Source: Pseudomonas cremoris (GTDB lineage Bacteria > Pseudomonadota > Gammaproteobacteria > Pseudomonadales > Pseudomonadaceae). From it: 64,000 bases of DNA. The stretch lies in contig NZ_JAAXCY010000002.1 of NCBI RefSeq assembly GCF_014230465.1, forward strand, positions 186,001 through 250,000, in the 5' to 3' direction. Made by a program: the position numbers and the translations under genes. Below, one piece after another: positions 1 through 8,555 of this stretch. The notes beneath the pieces are model-generated. The model was not told the origin of the DNA and searched no databases. It saw only the letters and a list, made by a program, of their open reading frames with translations. Positions within the stretch are counted from its first letter, which is position 1. Each line of letters opens with the position of its first letter.

Positions 1-381
1 GGCGTTGGCGGCGGCGGATAACAGGCTTTTGCCCCAGGAGGCCTCACCGAGCCCTGGGCCGATGACAATCACCGAGATTTTTTCGAGCAACCCCATTAAC
101 TGGTTGGCCGAGCTCACGCCCACGGTCATGACCTCTGGCAAACGGGCCAGCGCAGCGGGCACATGCTCAGCTCGCGTCGCCAGGGAAACCATGCCGGCCC
201 CACTGCGCAAGGCGCTCTCGGCGCTCAGCAGCGCGGCGCCGCCAAAGCCGCGATCACCGCCGATGACCAATAGGTGGCCGAACTGGCCTTTGTGAGCGTC
301 TGGGGAACGGGCAACCAGCTGCGGCAGATGGCCGTGCAACAACGGTTGAACGTCGGGAATTTCGTGTTTTGTGTGCGGCAT
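1..381 (-). CDS. nnrD: ADP-dependent NAD(P)H-hydrate dehydratase, C-terminal part cut by window edge
   Basis: The enzyme repairs hydrated NAD(P)H (NADHX/NADPHX) in the cytoplasm using ADP. Only the first 127 residues are inside the window; the rest runs off the left edge. The visible part shows the ribokinase-like fold start KGQFGHLLVIGGDRGFGGAA and, near the edge, the conserved glycine motif VIGPGLG. It starts directly with the kinase-like (dehydratase) domain, and there is no room upstream for the YjeF_N epimerase domain, because queG begins 63 bases away on the other strand. The ATG at 381 has GGAG 11 bases upstream, and a TATAAT -10-like hexamer lies at 415-410 on the minus strand without a clear -35. 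The pairing with queG is the usual pseudomonad order. Confidence 0.85.
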   Translation of the reverse strand, partial: MPHTKHEIPDVQPLLHGHLPQLVARSPDAHKGQFGHLLVIGGDRGFGGAALLSAESALRSGAGMVSLATRAEHVPAALARLPEVMTVGVSSANQLMGLLEKISVIVIGPGLGEASWGKSLLSAAANA

Positions 382-444
382 GCGTCTTCAAGCTCCGATG
401 TCTGGCAGAATTATACGCATCTAACCTGTGGTTTCCCGTGTCTC

Positions 445-1509
445 ATGCCTGCTATTACGTCCGATCTGCCCGCCCTCGCCCAATCGATCAAAGACTGGGG
501 TCGCGAACTGGGTTTTCAACAAGTCGGCATCAGCGGCCTGGACCTGGCTGAGCATGAACAGCACCTGCAACGCTGGCTCGACGCGGGCTACCACGGCGAG
601 ATGGAATACATGGGCGCCCACGGCAGCAAACGTTCGCACCCGGATGAACTGGTGCCAGGCACCTTGCGCGTGGTCTCGCTGCGCATGGACTACCTGCCGG
701 GTGACACGCAAATGGCCCAGTTGCTGGCCAAGCCGGAGAAGGCCTACATCTCGCGCTACGCCCTGGGCCGCGACTATCACAAACTGATCCGCAAGCGCGT
801 GCAGCAACTGGCCGACCGCATCCAGGCACAGATCGGCCCATTCGGCTTTCGCGCGTTTGTCGACAGTGCACCGGTGCTGGAAAAAGCCATCGCCGAACAG
901 GCCGGCCTGGGTTGGATCGGCAAAAATACCCTGGTGCTCAATCGCAAGGCTGGCAGCTATTTCTTTTTGAGTGAGCTGTTTGTCGACTTGCCACTGCCGG
1001 TGGACGCCCCCCACAGCACCGAACACTGCGGCCGCTGCACCGCGTGCCTGGACATCTGCCCCACCAATGCCTTCGTCGGCCCTTATGTGCTGGACGCCCG
1101 GCGCTGCATTTCGTACCTGACCATCGAACTCAAGAGCGCGATCCCGGAAGACTTGCGCCCACTCATCGGCAACCGCGTATTCGGCTGCGATGACTGTCAG
1201 ATCGTGTGCCCGTGGAATCGTTTCGCTCGCGCTACCGCCGAAAGCGATTTCAAGCCACGGCACAACCTGGACAACGCCGAGCTGGCCGAGCTGTTCATGT
1301 GGGACGAAGATAAATTCCTCAGCAGCACCGAAGGCTCGCCCCTGCGTCGCGCCGGTTATGAGCGCTGGCTGCGCAACCTGGCGGTCGGCCTGGGCAACGC
1401 GCCGTCAAGCATACCCGTGCTGGAAGCCTTGAAGGCGCGCAGGGATTACCCTTCTGAACTGGTACGCGAACACGTCGAGTGGGCACTGAACCAGCACGCC
1501 ACGCGCTAG
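445..1509 (+). CDS. queG: Epoxyqueuosine reductase
   Basis: QueG carries out the last step of queuosine synthesis, reducing epoxyqueuosine to queuosine in tRNA with a cobalamin cofactor and two [4Fe-4S] clusters. The 354-residue product has the family length. Two ferredoxin-like cysteine clusters are visible: CGRCTACLDICP and, further on, CDDCQIVCPWN. The N-terminal half carries the DUF1730-type region (DYHKLIRKRVQQL). The ATG at 445 (MPAITSDLPALAQ) was chosen because family alignment starts there; the frame is open further upstream into the nnrD promoter region, but that part looks unlike protein. The gene is divergent from nnrD and its last four bases overlap the end of the convergent gene at 1506. 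Confidence 0.95.
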   Translation: MPAITSDLPALAQSIKDWGRELGFQQVGISGLDLAEHEQHLQRWLDAGYHGEMEYMGAHGSKRSHPDELVPGTLRVVSLRMDYLPGDTQMAQLLAKPEKAYISRYALGRDYHKLIRKRVQQLADRIQAQIGPFGFRAFVDSAPVLEKAIAEQAGLGWIGKNTLVLNRKAGSYFFLSELFVDLPLPVDAPHSTEHCGRCTACLDICPTNAFVGPYVLDARRCISYLTIELKSAIPEDLRPLIGNRVFGCDDCQIVCPWNRFARATAESDFKPRHNLDNAELAELFMWDEDKFLSSTEGSPLRRAGYERWLRNLAVGLGNAPSSIPVLEALKARRDYPSELVREHVEWALNQHATR

Positions 1510-2120
1510 TGCACGTCGTCGCTGTAGACAAACTTGGGCATTTCCCAGTGAAAGCGGATCGCCAGCAAACGCAATAGAAAGCCGCTGAACAGGGTCAGCA
1601 GAATCGATTGCTCACTGGGCAATTCGAGGTAGAGACACAGCATGTAGAACCAGGCGGCGAGGAACGACACGCTGGCGTAGAGCTCACGGCGGAAGATCAG
1701 CGGAATATCGTTGCAGAAGATATCCCGCAGGATGCCGCCAAACACCCCAGTGATCACCCCACTGACCGAGGCCACCAGCATGCCGTGGCCCATCTCTAGC
1801 GCGGTCATGCAGCCGATCAGGGTGAATGCCACCAGTCCCACGGCATCGAGCGCCAGGAACAGCGAGCGCAAGCGGCGCATCAACGGGGCAATAAAGATCG
1901 TCACCAGCGCCGCGATAGAGGTCAACACCAGGTATTCCGGGTGTTTGACCCAGGTCAACGGGTAGTGCCCCAGCAGTACATCGCGCACCGAACCGCCGCC
2001 CAGTGCCGTCACGCAGGCAATCAGCACTACGCCAAACCAGTCCATGCCGCGCCGCCCAGCAGACAGCGCGCCCGTCATGGCTTCGGCGGTGATGGCGATG
2101 AGGTAGAGCATCAACAGCAT
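1506..2120 (-). CDS. Trimeric intracellular cation channel family membrane protein (YicG/UPF0126 type)
   Basis: A 204-residue inner-membrane protein made of two similar halves of about three membrane segments each, as in the TRIC/UPF0126 family. Each half has the glycine-rich signature: GGGSVRDVLLG near residue 42 and GGILRDIF near residue 130. The bacterial homologues form potassium-permeable trimeric channels in structural work, but the physiological role is unclear; some members have been linked to glycine uptake. The protein is complete, starts MLLMLYLIAITAEAM, and ends in a short charged tail. It is convergent with queG and overlaps it by four bases, so the two genes have no terminator between them. 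Confidence 0.85.
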   Translation of the reverse strand: MLLMLYLIAITAEAMTGALSAGRRGMDWFGVVLIACVTALGGGSVRDVLLGHYPLTWVKHPEYLVLTSIAALVTIFIAPLMRRLRSLFLALDAVGLVAFTLIGCMTALEMGHGMLVASVSGVITGVFGGILRDIFCNDIPLIFRRELYASVSFLAAWFYMLCLYLELPSEQSILLTLFSGFLLRLLAIRFHWEMPKFVYSDDVH

Positions 2121-2203
2121 GATGGCGATCCTTGCGATTAGGCCGGCAGTCTAATCATTTGGTGAGGGCACCAAAAGGGGGCGCTAGGCGAAAGACCGAG
2201 TAG

Positions 2204-2295
2204 CGCCCTTCGCGAGCAAGCCCGCTCCCACACTTGACCGCGTTTATCCTGGCGAAACGTGGTCAAGTGTGGGAGCGGGCTTGCTCGCGAAGGCG
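2204..2295. repeat. REP inverted pair A
   Basis: Two copies of the repeat core face each other: arms of about 33 bases at 2205-2239 and 2261-2294 pair almost perfectly, separated by about 21 bases. The core GTGGGAGCGGGCTTGCTCGCG recurs in four other intergenic places in this window. It lies between two minus-strand genes, downstream of orn. Confidence 0.9.
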
Positions 2296-2315
2296 TAAGG
2301 CCAGGCGCCGCTCAA

Positions 2316-2858
2316 TCAAGCCTTGATGAAGTGCTTGCGGTAATGCTGCAACTCGGCGATCGACTCACGAATATCATCCAGCGCCAAATGCGTGCTGCCT
2401 TTATGGAAGCTGTCTTTGATTTCCGGCGCCCAACGCGCAGCCAACTCCTTGAGCGTGGACACATCCAGGTTGCGGTAGTGGAAGTAGCTTTCCAGCCCCT
2501 TCATATGGGTATAGAGGAAGCGGCGATCCTGGCAGATGCTGTTACCACAGATCGGCGACTTGCCCTTTGGCACCCATTTTTCCAGGAAAGCGATGGTTTC
2601 GGCCTCGGCCTCGGCCATGCTGATACGGCTGTCGCGCACGCGCTGGGTCAGGCCGGAATTACCGTGGGTGCGGGTGTTCCACTCATCCATGGTGGCGAGC
2701 ACGGCGTCGTTGTGGTGGATCGCGATCACTGGACCTTCGGCCAAGGTATTGAGGTTGCTGTCGGTGACAATCGTGGCCATCTCAATGATGACGTCGGTGT
2801 CAGGGTTCAGACCGGTCATTTCCAGATCGATCCAAATCAGGTTCTGTGGGTTTTGCAT
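2316..2858 (-). CDS. orn: Oligoribonuclease
   Basis: A DEDDh 3'-5' exoribonuclease that degrades 2-5-nucleotide RNAs to mononucleotides. In Pseudomonas it also clears pGpG, which is formed when c-di-GMP is broken down. The product is 180 residues. The ExoI motif WIDLEMTGL (Asp and Glu near residues 10-12), the central HxxxD-type region and the C-terminal [14 protein letters not shown], with the catalytic His and Asp, are all present. The ATG at 2858 gives the family start [14 protein letters not shown]; the longer open frame to 3188 reads across the rsgA start and is rejected. It is divergent from rsgA, an arrangement conserved in gamma-proteobacteria. Confidence 0.97.
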   Translation of the reverse strand: MQNPQNLIWIDLEMTGLNPDTDVIIEMATIVTDSNLNTLAEGPVIAIHHNDAVLATMDEWNTRTHGNSGLTQRVRDSRISMAEAEAETIAFLEKWVPKGKSPICGNSICQDRRFLYTHMKGLESYFHYRNLDVSTLKELAARWAPEIKDSFHKGSTHLALDDIRESIAELQHYRKHFIKA

Positions 2859-2966
2859 GGTTTGATTCTCTTGGCACCTTGGCGTAGCTGCGCAGTTTAG
2901 CAGGCAGGGGCGTGCTAGACTCGCGACCGTTTTACCTAACCTTTGCATTATCGACACGGAACACCA

Positions 2967-3998
2967 ATGGCCAAACGCCAGCTCAATCGTCGCCAAAACT
3001 GGCGCATCGAAAAGATTCAGGGTGAACGCGCCGCTCGCGCCGCCAAACGTGAATCCTCCGCCGTGGAAGCGCTTGAAGGCGGCGACCTGGGGCCTGAACA
3101 AACGGGCCTGGTAATCGCGCACTTTGGCGTGCAGGTTGAAGTCGAGGCGCTGGAAGGCGAACTCGCAGGCCAGGTGTTCCGCTGCCACCTACGTGCCAAC
3201 CTGCCGGCGCTGGTCACCGGCGACCAAGTGGTATGGCGTGCCGGCAACCAAGGCATCGGCGTGATCGTCGCCCAGCTACCGCGCACCACCGAACTGCGCC
3301 GCCCGGACAGCCGGGGCCAGCTCAAGCCAGTGGCGGCCAACGTCGACATGATCGTGATCGTGTTCGCGCCGCTGCCCGAGCCTCATGCCAACCTGATCGA
3401 CCGCTACCTGGTGGCAGCCGAACATGCTGGCATTCGCCCGTTGTTGCTGCTGAACAAATTCGACCTGATCGACGAGCAGAACGCCCCGGCGCTCAACGCG
3501 TTGCTGGCGGTGTATCGCACCTTGGGTTATCCGGTGCTGGAAGTGTCGGCCCATCACGGTAATGGCATGGAACAACTGCAACAGCAGTTGGACGGACGCA
3601 TCAGCGTATTTGTCGGCCAGTCCGGCGTGGGCAAGTCCTCGCTGGTCAACAGCCTGCTACCGGAAGTCGAAACCCGCGTGGGCCCACTGTCGGAACTGTC
3701 CGGCCAGGGCACCCACACCACCACCACCGCGCGGCTGTTCCACTTCCCCGGCGGCGGCGAGCTGATCGACTCCCCGGGCATTCGTGAATTCGGCCTCGGC
3801 CACGTCAGCCGCAGCGATGTGGAAGCGGGCTTTATCGAGTTCAACGACCTGATCGGCACCTGCCGTTTCCGCGACTGCAAACACGACCGCGAGCCGGGTT
3901 GTGCATTGCTCAAGGCCTTGGAAGATGGGCGCGTGCAGCAGCAACGGATGAACAGCTATCGGTCGATTATTGCGAGCTTGCCAGAGAGCAGTTACTGA
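2967..3998 (+). CDS. rsgA: Small ribosomal subunit biogenesis GTPase RsgA
   Basis: RsgA is a circularly permuted GTPase that assists late 30S subunit maturation. The 343-residue product shows an N-terminal basic region ([18 protein letters not shown]), an OB-fold, then the G4 motif LLNKFD ahead of the P-loop [11 protein letters not shown] and the G3 region [12 protein letters not shown]-terminal zinc knuckle [14 protein letters not shown] follows. The order G4-G1-G3 is the permutation diagnostic of the family. The ATG at 2967 is preferred over an in-frame codon 24 bases upstream because it matches the family start. Two stem-loops follow the stop codon. Confidence 0.96.
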   Translation: MAKRQLNRRQNWRIEKIQGERAARAAKRESSAVEALEGGDLGPEQTGLVIAHFGVQVEVEALEGELAGQVFRCHLRANLPALVTGDQVVWRAGNQGIGVIVAQLPRTTELRRPDSRGQLKPVAANVDMIVIVFAPLPEPHANLIDRYLVAAEHAGIRPLLLLNKFDLIDEQNAPALNALLAVYRTLGYPVLEVSAHHGNGMEQLQQQLDGRISVFVGQSGVGKSSLVNSLLPEVETRVGPLSELSGQGTHTTTTARLFHFPGGGELIDSPGIREFGLGHVSRSDVEAGFIEFNDLIGTCRFRDCKHDREPGCALLKALEDGRVQQQRMNSYRSIIASLPESSY

Positions 3999-4001
3999 GC
4001 C

Positions 4002-4033
4002 TTGTGGCGAGGGAGCAAGCTCCCTCGCCACAA
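4002..4033. terminator. Strong hairpin after rsgA
   Basis: A 15-bp perfect stem (TTGTGGCGAGGGAGC paired with GCTCCCTCGCCACAA) with an AA centre begins just after the rsgA stop codon and is followed by a short A run. It may be a terminator or a member of a second palindromic repeat type; its GGGAGC core resembles shortened REP sequence. Confidence 0.55.
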
Positions 4034-4052
4034 AAAGCTCACTCACAAACAG

Positions 4053-4083
4053 CAAGGCCGCGATGATCGCGGCCTTGTTGTTT
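4053..4083. terminator. Bidirectional terminator between rsgA and motB
   Basis: The 11-bp GC-rich stem CAAGGCCGCGA/TCGCGGCCTTG with a TGA loop is followed by TTGTTT on the plus strand and by a weaker T-rich stretch on the minus strand. It sits between the convergent rsgA and motB and could serve both. Confidence 0.75.
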
Positions 4084-4090
4084 GTGTGGC

Positions 4091-5107
4091 TTAGGAACCC
4101 GTCTTAGGCGCCGTAGGATCCTTCACCCCACCATCATCAAACAGGTTCAGCTTCTGCCGCAGCTCATGAGCCGGCAGCGGTTCCTGGCCTGGCGGAATGG
4201 CGTTCGGGTCGGCTGGCACTTCACCTGGCGCGCCTGCACCTGGTGTCGGCGCCGGCGGCGGTTGATCACCCTCGATGGCACGCTGGGCCTTTTTGGTCAG
4301 CACTACGATATCGATTCGACGGTTGACCGGGTTGTAAGGGTCCGCATGATCAAACAGCTGCGAGGACGCAAACCCCACCACCCGCGCCACTTGCGGATCA
4401 GGATAGCTGCCCGCTACCAGCGCGCGGCGTGCGGCGTTGGCGCGGTTGGCCGAGAGTTCCCAGTTGCCGAAGTCGCCCTGACCCGCATAAGGCTTGGCGT
4501 CGGTGTGGCCACTGATGCTGATCTTGTTCGGCACCGCCTTGATGGTGTCGGCCATGGCCAGCAGGATGTCTTCGAAGTACGGCTTCAGGCGCGCACTGCC
4601 AGAATCGAACATCGGCCGGTTGGCGGCGTCGGTGATCTGAATGCGCAAGCCTTCAGGCGTGATTTCGAAGGAGATCTGATCCTTGAACTTCAGCAGTTGC
4701 GGGTTTTCCTCAACCTTGGTCTGCAGCTCTTGTAGCAGCAGCTCAAGGCGCTCCTGCTCGACTTGCTCGGCCATGGCCTCGACGGTGTCGCGCTCGATCG
4801 GGATTTTTTCCTGGGGCGCTTCGGTCTTGATTTCCGGGTTGATGGTGCGCTCAGGCGACAACTGCGGGGAACCGCCGAGGTCGATCACAAAGGGTGTACC
4901 GCTCTCCGAGAAACCAATCGGGTCTTTGAAGTAGCCGGCGATGGCGATCTTCTGTTCCGGAGTGGCGGTGGACATCAGCCACAACACCAGGAAGAACGCC
5001 ATCATCGCCGTCGCAAAGTCGGCGAAGGCGATTTTCCAGGCGCCACCATGGTGCCCCGCAGCGAAGCGCTTGACGCGCTTGATGATTATCGGCTGGTTGT
5101 TTTCCAT
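4091..5107 (-). CDS. motB: Flagellar motor stator protein MotB
   Basis: MotB anchors the proton-driven stator to peptidoglycan. The 338-residue protein has a short cytoplasmic N-terminus, one membrane segment holding the proton-carrying aspartate (AFADFATAM, Asp30), and a plug and linker with charged residues around 90-140. An OmpA-like peptidoglycan-binding domain (ISGHTDAKPY ... SANRANAARR ... NRRIDIVV) follows. The C-terminal 50 or so residues form a proline-rich tail. It lies three bases after motA on the same strand and is surely co-transcribed with it from the sigma28-type promoter upstream of motA. Confidence 0.96.
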   Translation of the reverse strand: MENNQPIIIKRVKRFAAGHHGGAWKIAFADFATAMMAFFLVLWLMSTATPEQKIAIAGYFKDPIGFSESGTPFVIDLGGSPQLSPERTINPEIKTEAPQEKIPIERDTVEAMAEQVEQERLELLLQELQTKVEENPQLLKFKDQISFEITPEGLRIQITDAANRPMFDSGSARLKPYFEDILLAMADTIKAVPNKISISGHTDAKPYAGQGDFGNWELSANRANAARRALVAGSYPDPQVARVVGFASSQLFDHADPYNPVNRRIDIVVLTKKAQRAIEGDQPPPAPTPGAGAPGEVPADPNAIPPGQEPLPAHELRQKLNLFDDGGVKDPTAPKTGS

Positions 5108-5110
5108 GGC

Positions 5111-5962
5111 TTAGCGACCGCGAACCGCTTGTTCCAGCTCGGCGAAGCTTGGGCGATGTTTCGGGTATAGCACCTTGCGACCGAACTCCACCGCCAACGA
5201 CGGTGGCATGCCGGAAGCGGAGGCTACCAGACTGGCCTTGATCGATTCATACAGGTTGATTTCTTCCTTGGCGTCATGCGCCAGGGAGGTCGCCAGCGGA
5301 CCGAAGAAGCCGTAGGCCGCGAGAATACCGAAGAAGGTACCCACCAGTGCCGCACCTACGTGCATACCGATGGCTGCCTGGTCGCCCTCACCCAGGGAGG
5401 CCATGGTCACCACAATACCGAGTACCGCCGCCACGATACCGAAGCCGGGCATGCCGTCGGCAATACCAGTGACGGCGTGGGACGGGTGCTCCAGTTCTTC
5501 TTTTAGGCTGAACAGTTCCATGTCGAACAAGCCTTCCAGCTCATGGGGGGCCATGTTGCCGGAGGACATGATGCGCAGGTAGTCACAGATGTAGGCGGTC
5601 ATGCGCTCATCTTTGAGCACGGCCGGGTACTTGGCGAAAATCGGGCTGGCGGCGGCGTCTTCAATATCAGCCTCAATGGCCATCATGCCTTCGCGGCGGC
5701 TCTTGTTGAGGATCTCGTAGACCAGGCCCAGCACCTCTAGATAGAAGGTGTGGGTGAAGCGTGAGCCGAACATGCCCAGCGACTTCTTGATCACGTGCAT
5801 GGTCATGTAGCCGGGGTTCGCCTGCAGGAACGCACCCAGTGCCGCGCCACCGATGATCATCACCTCGAAGGGCTGGATCAGCGCAGCAATTTTGCCGTGG
5901 GACAGGACGTACCCGCCGAGCACGCTTGCGAAGACGACGATGATGCCGATAATTTTAGCCAT
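5111..5962 (-). CDS. motA: Flagellar motor stator protein MotA
   Basis: MotA is the multi-spanning partner of MotB and passes torque to FliG. The 283-residue product has the expected four membrane segments: two near the N-terminus (IIGIIVVFASVLGGYVL and VMIIGGAALGAFL) and two around residues 170-220. The large cytoplasmic loop between them carries the charged residues that touch the rotor. The ATG at 5962 starts MAKIIGIIVVFASVLGG as in the family, but no convincing Shine-Dalgarno sequence precedes it (the bases before the ATG read CTCATCTCCT). motA and motB form a two-gene operon. Confidence 0.96.
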   Translation of the reverse strand: MAKIIGIIVVFASVLGGYVLSHGKIAALIQPFEVMIIGGAALGAFLQANPGYMTMHVIKKSLGMFGSRFTHTFYLEVLGLVYEILNKSRREGMMAIEADIEDAAASPIFAKYPAVLKDERMTAYICDYLRIMSSGNMAPHELEGLFDMELFSLKEELEHPSHAVTGIADGMPGFGIVAAVLGIVVTMASLGEGDQAAIGMHVGAALVGTFFGILAAYGFFGPLATSLAHDAKEEINLYESIKASLVASASGMPPSLAVEFGRKVLYPKHRPSFAELEQAVRGR

Positions 5963-6030
5963 AGGAGATGAGTACTTGCGCCGTCGGGTTCATGGACATA
6001 TTTGGGGGAACTGAAAAACTCTTGTTCTAC

Positions 6031-6057
6031 TTATCGGCAAAACTGCGCCAGACTATA
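6031..6057 (-). promoter_or_regulatory. Sigma28 (FliA) promoter for motAB
   Basis: Read on the minus strand, TATAGTCT (6057-6050), eleven bases, then GCCGATAA (6038-6031). The sigma28 consensus is TAAAGTTT-N11-GCCGATAA: the -10 element matches 8 of 8 and the -35 element 6 of 8, with exact spacing. It lies about 70 bases upstream of the motA start and points at it. Confidence 0.8.
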
Positions 6058-6129
6058 GCCCGTTAAGGCGAAAAGCCAGTTCGGCCCGTTCCGGGCGTGT
6101 TGACCGCAAGTGATGATCGCGCCCCTACC

Positions 6130-7665
6130 ATGGCTAATGAAACGACAGTCCTATCTGTAAGACCTTTCTCTCTCGCCGCTTGGATCAAGCGCCTGGACGA
6201 CGTGTTGCTGCCTGTGCCGCAGGCAAGCCACGACCGCGTAAGCAAAGCCATCCGCGATAACCGCAGCTCATTACGAGATATTGCCGAGCTGATGCAAAGT
6301 AGCCCGGCGCTGGTGCTCAGCGTGATGCGTGAGGCCAACAGCCACACTCAAGGCAGCCTGGCGGAGCCAGCGGAAAACCTTGAAGTAGCGCTCAATCGAC
6401 TGGGCCTAAAGCGGGCCGAAGAACTGCTGGCGCGCCTGCCCTCAGTGCCAGCCCAAGAAATTCCCGTTGCGCTGCGCCAGCTATTGCTGGTGAGCCAGCA
6501 TGCCTCGCAGCAAGCCAACGGCTTGTTCGGTAGTCGCCTGGCGCGACTGTGGCAAGACATTCACTGGGGCAGCCTCCTGTTCTTGTCGCCACTGTGGCCG
6601 ATGGCGGTGGCCTATCCCAAGCTCCTCGAAGAGTGGGAGTTGCGGGTTATCCACAAGGGCCAGTCGGCGCGCGAGGTCGAGCAAGAACTGTTCGGCGTAC
6701 GCCTGCTGGACCTGTGCGTGGGCCTGACCGAGGCCTGGCACCTGCCGATCTGGGTTTCCCAGGGCTATAACCTGTTGCTGAACGAACAGCGCTTGCTGGT
6801 CAAGGCGCTGCATATCGCTCGCGAAGACGACCCACTGCGCCACCAGCAATTGCTCGATGCCGAACCCAACCTGCGCCGCTGGCTGAACCAGCCCGCCAAT
6901 ACAGTGCTGCTGGCAAACGGCTTGGCAATGTCAGCCCAGGAGTCCTGGACCTGCCCGCACACCGAACGCTGGCAATACCTGACCGCCCTGTACCTGCAAC
7001 AGCCACTGGGTGAAGTGCAGCAACAGGTTCACCAGCAAGCCGTGACCAGCGCGCGCACCACCGTGATGCCCGACCTTTGGCACCCCGCGCTGTCGCTGAT
7101 CTGGCCGTGGCATGTGCAAAAGATTCATCGCGGCCTGCTGCCTGCACCGCCGCCCACCGCCGAAGCCTTGGCCATCTGGCGCAAACGCTGCACCGAGCTG
7201 CTGGTAGAACCCAGCCGCTTCGCCAACGCCATGCACCTGACCACCTGCGCCAAGGAAGCCCTGGTGGCCAGCGGCATGCAGCGAGTCATGCTGCTGATGA
7301 CCGATCGCGCCCAGAGCACCTTGCGCGTGCATCAGGTAGACGGGCTGCCGAAGGACGCTGCCAACCTGAGCCTGGATGTGGTCCACAGCACGCTATTGCA
7401 GCGCTTGCTGGAAAAGTCCGCCCAAGTGCGCCTCAACCCCGACAACCACGCGCAGTTCTCCGCACTGCTGCCGCCGATCCTGCGACGCCTATTCAACGGC
7501 GAACACCTGCTACTGCGCTCCCTGAGCTGCAACGGCAAAGTCGTGATGCTGATGGTGGCCGACCAAGGTGGCGGGCCGTTCTCGGAAACCACCGTGCAGG
7601 CCTTCGGCAAAACCGCCCAATGCATCGAAAAAGCCCTGCACTGCTTTACCAACCGCAGCGCCTGA
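6130..7665 (+). CDS. HDOD domain protein
   Basis: A 511-residue cytoplasmic protein. Residues about 15-230 look like an HDOD domain, a catalytically dead relative of HD phosphohydrolases that serves in signalling proteins: helical repeats such as SLRDIAELMQSSPALVLSVMREAN and a later LLDLCVGLTEAWHLP are typical. The remainder has no domain I can name; residues from about 400 may form a GAF-like fold. The ATG at 6130 (MANETTVLSVRPF) was taken as the start; an in-frame GTG at 6097 is possible, and neither has a strong ribosome-binding site. It is divergent from motAB. Pseudomonads carry a related gene in this place. The function is unknown. Confidence 0.75.
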   Translation: MANETTVLSVRPFSLAAWIKRLDDVLLPVPQASHDRVSKAIRDNRSSLRDIAELMQSSPALVLSVMREANSHTQGSLAEPAENLEVALNRLGLKRAEELLARLPSVPAQEIPVALRQLLLVSQHASQQANGLFGSRLARLWQDIHWGSLLFLSPLWPMAVAYPKLLEEWELRVIHKGQSAREVEQELFGVRLLDLCVGLTEAWHLPIWVSQGYNLLLNEQRLLVKALHIAREDDPLRHQQLLDAEPNLRRWLNQPANTVLLANGLAMSAQESWTCPHTERWQYLTALYLQQPLGEVQQQVHQQAVTSARTTVMPDLWHPALSLIWPWHVQKIHRGLLPAPPPTAEALAIWRKRCTELLVEPSRFANAMHLTTCAKEALVASGMQRVMLLMTDRAQSTLRVHQVDGLPKDAANLSLDVVHSTLLQRLLEKSAQVRLNPDNHAQFSALLPPILRRLFNGEHLLLRSLSCNGKVVMLMVADQGGGPFSETTVQAFGKTAQCIEKALHCFTNRSA

Positions 7666-7722
7666 TGCTTGCGCTACAATCGCGGTCCTTTATCGCCAAC
7701 ATTTGTGCCCAGGAGACCTCAC

Positions 7723-8538
7723 ATGCCTGACTTCTCTGGCTTGCCGCTGGTGATCGAATCCAGCGACCTGGTCGGTCGCCTCGATGCCGAACACCTGATT
7801 CTGGTGGACCTCACCAGTGCCGCCCGCTACGCCGAAGGGCATATCCCCGGCGCGCATTTCGTTGACCCCAAGCGCACCCAACTGGGCCAGCCGCCGGCCC
7901 CCGGCCTGCTGCCGCACAAGGCTGACCTGGAAAAACTCTTCGGCGAACTGGGCCACACACCCGACGCGACCTACGTGGTCTACGACGACGAAGGCGGCGG
8001 CTGGGCCGGCCGTTTTATCTGGATGCTCGACGTGATCGGCCACCAGAAATATCACTACCTCGACGGCGGCCTGTTGGCTTGGCTGGAAGAAAAGCACCCG
8101 GTCTCCACCGAGGTGCCCGCTCCGGTCGGTGGCCCGGTCAGCCTCACGCTGCATGACGGCCCAACGGCTACCCGCGAATACCTGCAAAGCCGCCTCGGCG
8201 CTGCTGACCTGGGTATCTGGGACGCACGCGGCCCACTGGAATATTCCGGTGAAAAGGTGCTCGCAGCCAAAGGCGGGCACATCCCCGGCGCCGTGAACTT
8301 CGAATGGACCGCTGGCATGGACAAGGCACGCAACCTGCGCATCCGCCGTGACATGCAGCAGATCCTCGAAGACCTCGGGCTGACCAAAGACAAAGAAATC
8401 ATCACCCACTGCCAGACTCACCACCGCTCTGGCTTCACCTACCTGGTGGCCAAGGCGCTCGGTTATCCGCGAGTCAAAGGTTATGCCGGTTCCTGGGGCG
8501 AATGGGGCAACCACCCCGACACCCCCGTTGAGATTTAA
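7723..8538 (+). CDS. rhdA: Thiosulfate sulfurtransferase (rhodanese) RhdA
   Basis: RhdA moves sulfane sulfur from thiosulfate to cyanide or other acceptors through a persulfide on one cysteine. The 271-residue protein is a tandem rhodanese: an inactive N-terminal domain and a C-terminal domain with the active-site loop HCQTHHRSG. This loop is the unusual form known from Azotobacter vinelandii RhdA. The loop cysteine is the only cysteine in the protein, also as in Azotobacter. The ATG at 7723 is chosen for its AGGAG at 7711-7715. It lies 58 bases after the HDOD gene and 17 bases before psd, so it may share a transcript with psd. Confidence 0.94.
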   Translation: MPDFSGLPLVIESSDLVGRLDAEHLILVDLTSAARYAEGHIPGAHFVDPKRTQLGQPPAPGLLPHKADLEKLFGELGHTPDATYVVYDDEGGGWAGRFIWMLDVIGHQKYHYLDGGLLAWLEEKHPVSTEVPAPVGGPVSLTLHDGPTATREYLQSRLGAADLGIWDARGPLEYSGEKVLAAKGGHIPGAVNFEWTAGMDKARNLRIRRDMQQILEDLGLTKDKEIITHCQTHHRSGFTYLVAKALGYPRVKGYAGSWGEWGNHPDTPVEI

Positions 8539-8555
8539 GGTTTAAAGGACAGTCA

